Part shown: one piece after another, positions 42,761 to 44,877 of the stretch
Layout of the letters: the number at the start of each line of letters is the position of its first letter
Numbering within the stretch: position 1 is the first letter of the stretch
Assembly: GCA_023251515.1 (NCBI GenBank)
Contig: JAHEYQ010000042.1
Span: forward strand, 1 to 44,877
DNA: 44,877 nucleotides
Origin: Bacteroidales bacterium
GTDB lineage: Bacteria; Bacteroidota; Bacteroidia; Bacteroidales; JACABE01
Direction of reading: 5' to 3'
Position numbers and translations under genes: made by a program
The notes under the pieces: model-generated
Seen by the model: the letters and a program-made list of their open reading frames with translations, nothing else
The model's database searches: none
Told to the model about the DNA's origin: nothing

Positions 42761-43008
42761 TTTTATTACCTGATGCCGAAAACGATTTAAATTTTTGGAT
42801 TAAATCCGGAAATAAGGCTGTGCTCAAAAAGATTACTCAACTTATTGAAGACATTATAAATACTCCTTATGAAGGTGTTGGAAAACCCGAACAGCTTAAA
42901 TATAAATTAAAAGGATGTTGGTCTCGCAGAATTAATAAGGAACACAGACTAATTTATGAAATAGATTCTGATAAAATATTAGTTCATTCTTTAAAAGGTC
43001 ATTATTAA
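42751..43008 (+). CDS. Txe/YoeB-family mRNA interferase toxin
   Basis: An 85-aa RelE-fold toxin of the YoeB branch, which cleaves mRNA at the ribosomal A site. The catalytic residues of E. coli YoeB (E46, R65, H83, Y84) have direct counterparts here one position later: E47 in GKPEQLK, R66 in EHRLIY, H84 and Y85 in the terminal LKGHY. The signature 'GCWSRRINKEHRLIYEI' is complete, so the toxin appears active. It is the second gene of the operon with its antitoxin, followed by a terminator. Confidence 0.95.
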   Translation: MEIILLPDAENDLNFWIKSGNKAVLKKITQLIEDIINTPYEGVGKPEQLKYKLKGCWSRRINKEHRLIYEIDSDKILVHSLKGHY

Positions 43009-43088
43009 AATCATCTGTCTTCTGACTTCTCCCTTTATTGAAACACATTAGACACATAGCACACAATAGGTTTTCTTAAAAAAAGCCG

Positions 43089-43120
43089 GAGGGCGACTTC
43101 TCGTCGCTCTCAGACTTTTT
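43089..43120 (+). terminator. Terminator after the YoeB-type pair
   Basis: GAGGGCGAC and GTCGCTCTC pair (one G-T wobble) around a short loop, followed by CAGACTTTTT, about 80 nt after the toxin stop. Confidence 0.75.
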
Positions 43121-43144
43121 CTTATTAAGAAGAATTTATTTAAG

Positions 43145-43340
43145 TTTATTCCTTTATTATCTTCTTTAATAGATAATTTTTCCCATTCTTTATTTTTATA
43201 AGGTAAACACCAGGAACAAAATCTGCGGTTTGAATAACAGTTTTGTTTTTGATTTTTCCTTTATATACTTGTTGTCCAATTGAATTTATTATTTCAAAAT
43301 CAAGAATATCTTCATTTCCTTCCATTTCAATGATAAGTTC
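43145..43340 (-). pseudogene. Remnant of a T9SS type A sorting domain
   Basis: The minus strand translates, up to a TAA at 43145-43147, as a sorting-domain tail: 'NELIIEMEGNEDILDFEIIN', then 'SIGQQVYKGKIKNKT', 'VIQTADFVPGVYLIKIKNGK' and ending LLKKIIKE. Upstream, an in-frame stop lies directly before the homology (near 43342), and there is no signal peptide or passenger domain. It is therefore the last ~65 codons of a lost secreted protein gene. A well-formed promoter at 43467 still points at it, which suggests an internal deletion. Confidence 0.85.
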
Positions 43341-43466
43341 GTTTTTTTAGGTTTTCGATATAAAGAATAAGGTTTGTACTTTTTTCTGATTATGCACATT
43401 TTGAACTATGTTTAGTCGTTCAAAAGTGAAAGCTCAAACCTTATTATAAAATAATTTTGAAATTTA

Positions 43467-43474
43467 CAAAAGTA
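43467..43474 (-). promoter_or_regulatory. Promoter facing the T9SS pseudogene
   Basis: The minus strand reads TACTTTTG with a TTG 20 nt upstream, both elements of the Bacteroidota promoter. Only leader-like DNA and the sorting-domain remnant lie downstream. Confidence 0.5.
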
Positions 43475-43590
43475 TCGACGTTGTAAATTTTACACAACTA
43501 CCCTGTATATTGAAACACAACTATTTTTTTAACAAAATGATTCAGTTGGTATAACTGGAGCCTTATCATTAAGACAGTGGGACATCCAAC

Positions 43591-43740
43591 CTTTTACTCT
43601 GAATCATTTGTTTTTTTTGATGAAAATAATATTTGAAATTATTAAAACGACATTCGGTAATAATTTTACAAGCAAGCCACTGCCTTACCAAACAATTTAT
43701 TATTTTCACTGCAAAATTAATATAAATAATATCAATTTTA
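43591..43740 (+). repeat. Direct duplication, copy 1
   Basis: 43622-43740 matches 43921-44039 with about three substitutions. Upstream (43591-43621) the similarity is weaker. It contains a 44-codon ATG ORF (43620-43754), but all three substitutions between copies change the amino acid, so coding is doubtful. Confidence 0.9.
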
Positions 43741-43891
43741 AAAAATCATTTTAAAATAAATAATAACTTAACAAAAAAACAAATTTCAAAGGGAGCATCC
43801 AATAAATACTTGTGTTATTTTTTTTATTAAAAGATTGATACAGATATTACGATCGGAATCTTTTTATCATATAGGTAATTTGATAACCATG

Positions 43892-44039
43892 CTTTTACTC
43901 GGTATCATTTGCTTTTTAATGAAAATAATATTTGAAATTATTAAAACGATATTCGGTAATAATTTAACAAGCAAGCCACTGCCTTACCAAACAATTTATT
44001 ATTTTCACTGCAAAATTAATACAAATAATATCAATTTTA
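43892..44039 (+). repeat. Direct duplication, copy 2
   Basis: The second copy, at an offset of about 299 bp. It is included in a 72-codon ORF (43835-44053) with a hydrophobic stretch. I do not call this a gene because the equivalent upstream part is not conserved in copy 1. Confidence 0.9.
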
Positions 44040-44106
44040 CAATGTTATTCTAAAAAAACTAAAAATCGCAATTAAGTATTGTAAAAGGCTTTTCATATTT
44101 ACAATA

Positions 44107-44307
44107 TCAAAATATATCGTCTTTCAATTTGGGTATTATTTTGATTTTAGTTTTATCTTTAAAATCATACATTAATGCAAATGCATCTTTTAAATTTGCC
44201 ACTAAAGTTGGCTTTGTTTTCCCCTGAGACATAGCGCCAGGAAAATTTTTGATAACACCACAGTAATAAGCTTTATCGCATTTTTTAATAAAAGCAGTTA
44301 ATTTCAT
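44107..44307 (-). CDS. HicB-like orphan antitoxin domain protein
   Basis: A 66-aa protein with the HicB N-terminal fold: 'KKCDKAYYCGVIKNFPGAMSQGKTKPTLVANLKDAFALM' in the order strand, 'FPG-x-x-SQG-x-T', then the helix with NLKDA. HicB antitoxins normally accompany a small HicA RNase toxin. I find no HicA-like ORF on either side within the window, and the protein lacks the C-terminal DNA-binding part of larger HicB proteins. It may be a solitary HicB-like regulator or a remnant of a toxin-antitoxin pair. There is no clear promoter box. Confidence 0.75.
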   Translation of the reverse strand: MKLTAFIKKCDKAYYCGVIKNFPGAMSQGKTKPTLVANLKDAFALMYDFKDKTKIKIIPKLKDDIF

Positions 44308-44877
44308 TGAATAATTTTAAAAAGCATAATTTTAAAATAAAAGGGTTAAAACCAAGATTTACAATAGCTAACTGTGCTTGCTAAGTCTTTTATAAAATAA
44401 TTTTAAGGGGTTCAAAACCTACCTTTATGGAAAATTATTTCACTGTAAAATTACATTAAATTCTTAAACAAGTTGTATTTATAATAAAAATTTCTTAAAC
44501 CTAAAAATTAAGCTAATTTGCCAGAGTTTTAATTAATTTTGCAATATTCTAATTGTAATTTATAACAAAATGACAAGTATAAGAAAATATAAAAAAACAG
44601 CAAAAAGGAAAACAAAATCTTGATTAAAGCAATGTTATACAATTCAAGAAGGTTTATTACTAATTATCTTATAAAAGAACATAGAGACATAGATGAAGGT
44701 TCTGATAATATGAATGATAAGTAAAAGAATATGTGTCTAAATTAAATAAAAAAACCTTAACCCATTTTGCATTTATCCTGACGTAAAGTTATGTAAATAT
44801 GAGGTTTCAATTTTTTTGAGTTCCGAACTGTGTACTACAGATTTTCGTTTTACAAAGGGGTAGAACTTATAGTTTAA
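44308..44877. other. Gene-poor right end
   Basis: A TAATTTTG box on the plus strand near 44534-44541 is followed by two very short ORFs: a 17-codon, very basic one (44570-44623, MTSIRKYKKTAKRKTKS) and a 30-codon one (44632-44724). Both are below what I can defend as genes, but the basic peptide directly behind a promoter box is worth remembering. Nothing else is seen. Confidence 0.35.

Noticed and set aside
43835..44053. 72-codon ORF with a hydrophobic N-terminus
   Set aside because: It spans copy 2 of a direct duplication; differences from copy 1 are all non-synonymous and the hydrophobic part is not conserved there.
1..44877. Search by eye for insertion sequences, integrases, tRNA genes and riboswitches
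   Set aside because: No transposase or integrase ORF, no tRNA-like T-arm with acceptor pairing and no recognisable riboswitch core was found; mobility is suggested only by repeats and duplications.

Overview
The window is about 33-35% GC by eye and comes from a Bacteroidota genome, probably an environmental relative of Bacteroidales. The evidence is: type IX secretion (T9SS) sorting domains on two proteins plus a pseudogene; a HYC_CC_PP-type small cysteine protein beside a CzcA pump; many upstream regions with the Bacteroidota -7 box TAnnTTTG; and few Shine-Dalgarno sequences. There is no rRNA, tRNA, transposase or CRISPR array in the window. The one structured RNA gene is RNase P RNA.

Layout. 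1-3420 (minus): a heavy-metal RND efflux pump, cut by the window start, with its small cysteine-rich companion. 3800-4168 (minus): rnpB. 4356-7967 (minus): a tight three-gene operon of two diverged paralogues of unknown function and an NYN/Zc3h12a-type ribonuclease with an N-terminal repeat array. 8741-14091 (minus): an anti-phage island with SIR2-HerA followed by a separate P-loop ATPase gene. Both units share a related promoter and leader, and each leader holds a short GTG-start ORF ending 7-8 nt before the main ATG. 14155-15722 (minus): a tandem-repeat mini-ORF and a 321-aa unknown protein between a clear promoter and a terminator. 15.9-16.7 kb: dispersed hairpin repeats. 16751-18505: a T9SS-exported surface protein.

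18.6-23.6 kb (plus): housekeeping and small genes: murB, a 73-aa protein, clpB with two palindromes upstream, a DUF1905 protein and a DUF1801 protein. 23657-26397 (minus): a second defence cluster with an AbiL-type RloA/RloB pair and an MntA-HepT toxin-antitoxin. The start of rloA and its promoter region are duplicated on the far side of the MntA-HepT genes. 26741-31397: a four-helix membrane protein and a two-gene operon for a large repetitive exported protein and a T9SS protein. 31595-32863: an unknown 230-aa protein and a second tandem-repeat mini-ORF built on a 21-nt unit. 32990-33664: a TPR protein. 33716-39756 (minus): an acn - malate dehydrogenase (LDH2 type) - icd - gltA operon for the oxidative citrate branch. 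40153-42087: a VOC protein and an acyl-CoA dehydrogenase. 42539-43008: a YoeB-type toxin-antitoxin. 43145-44877: gene-poor DNA with a T9SS pseudogene, a roughly 150-bp direct duplication and an orphan HicB-like protein.

The best candidates for something undescribed are the NYN ribonuclease operon, the paired leaders and mini-ORFs of the SIR2-HerA/ATPase island, the SSB-like acidic tip of the SIR2 protein, and the two tandem-repeat mini-ORFs.
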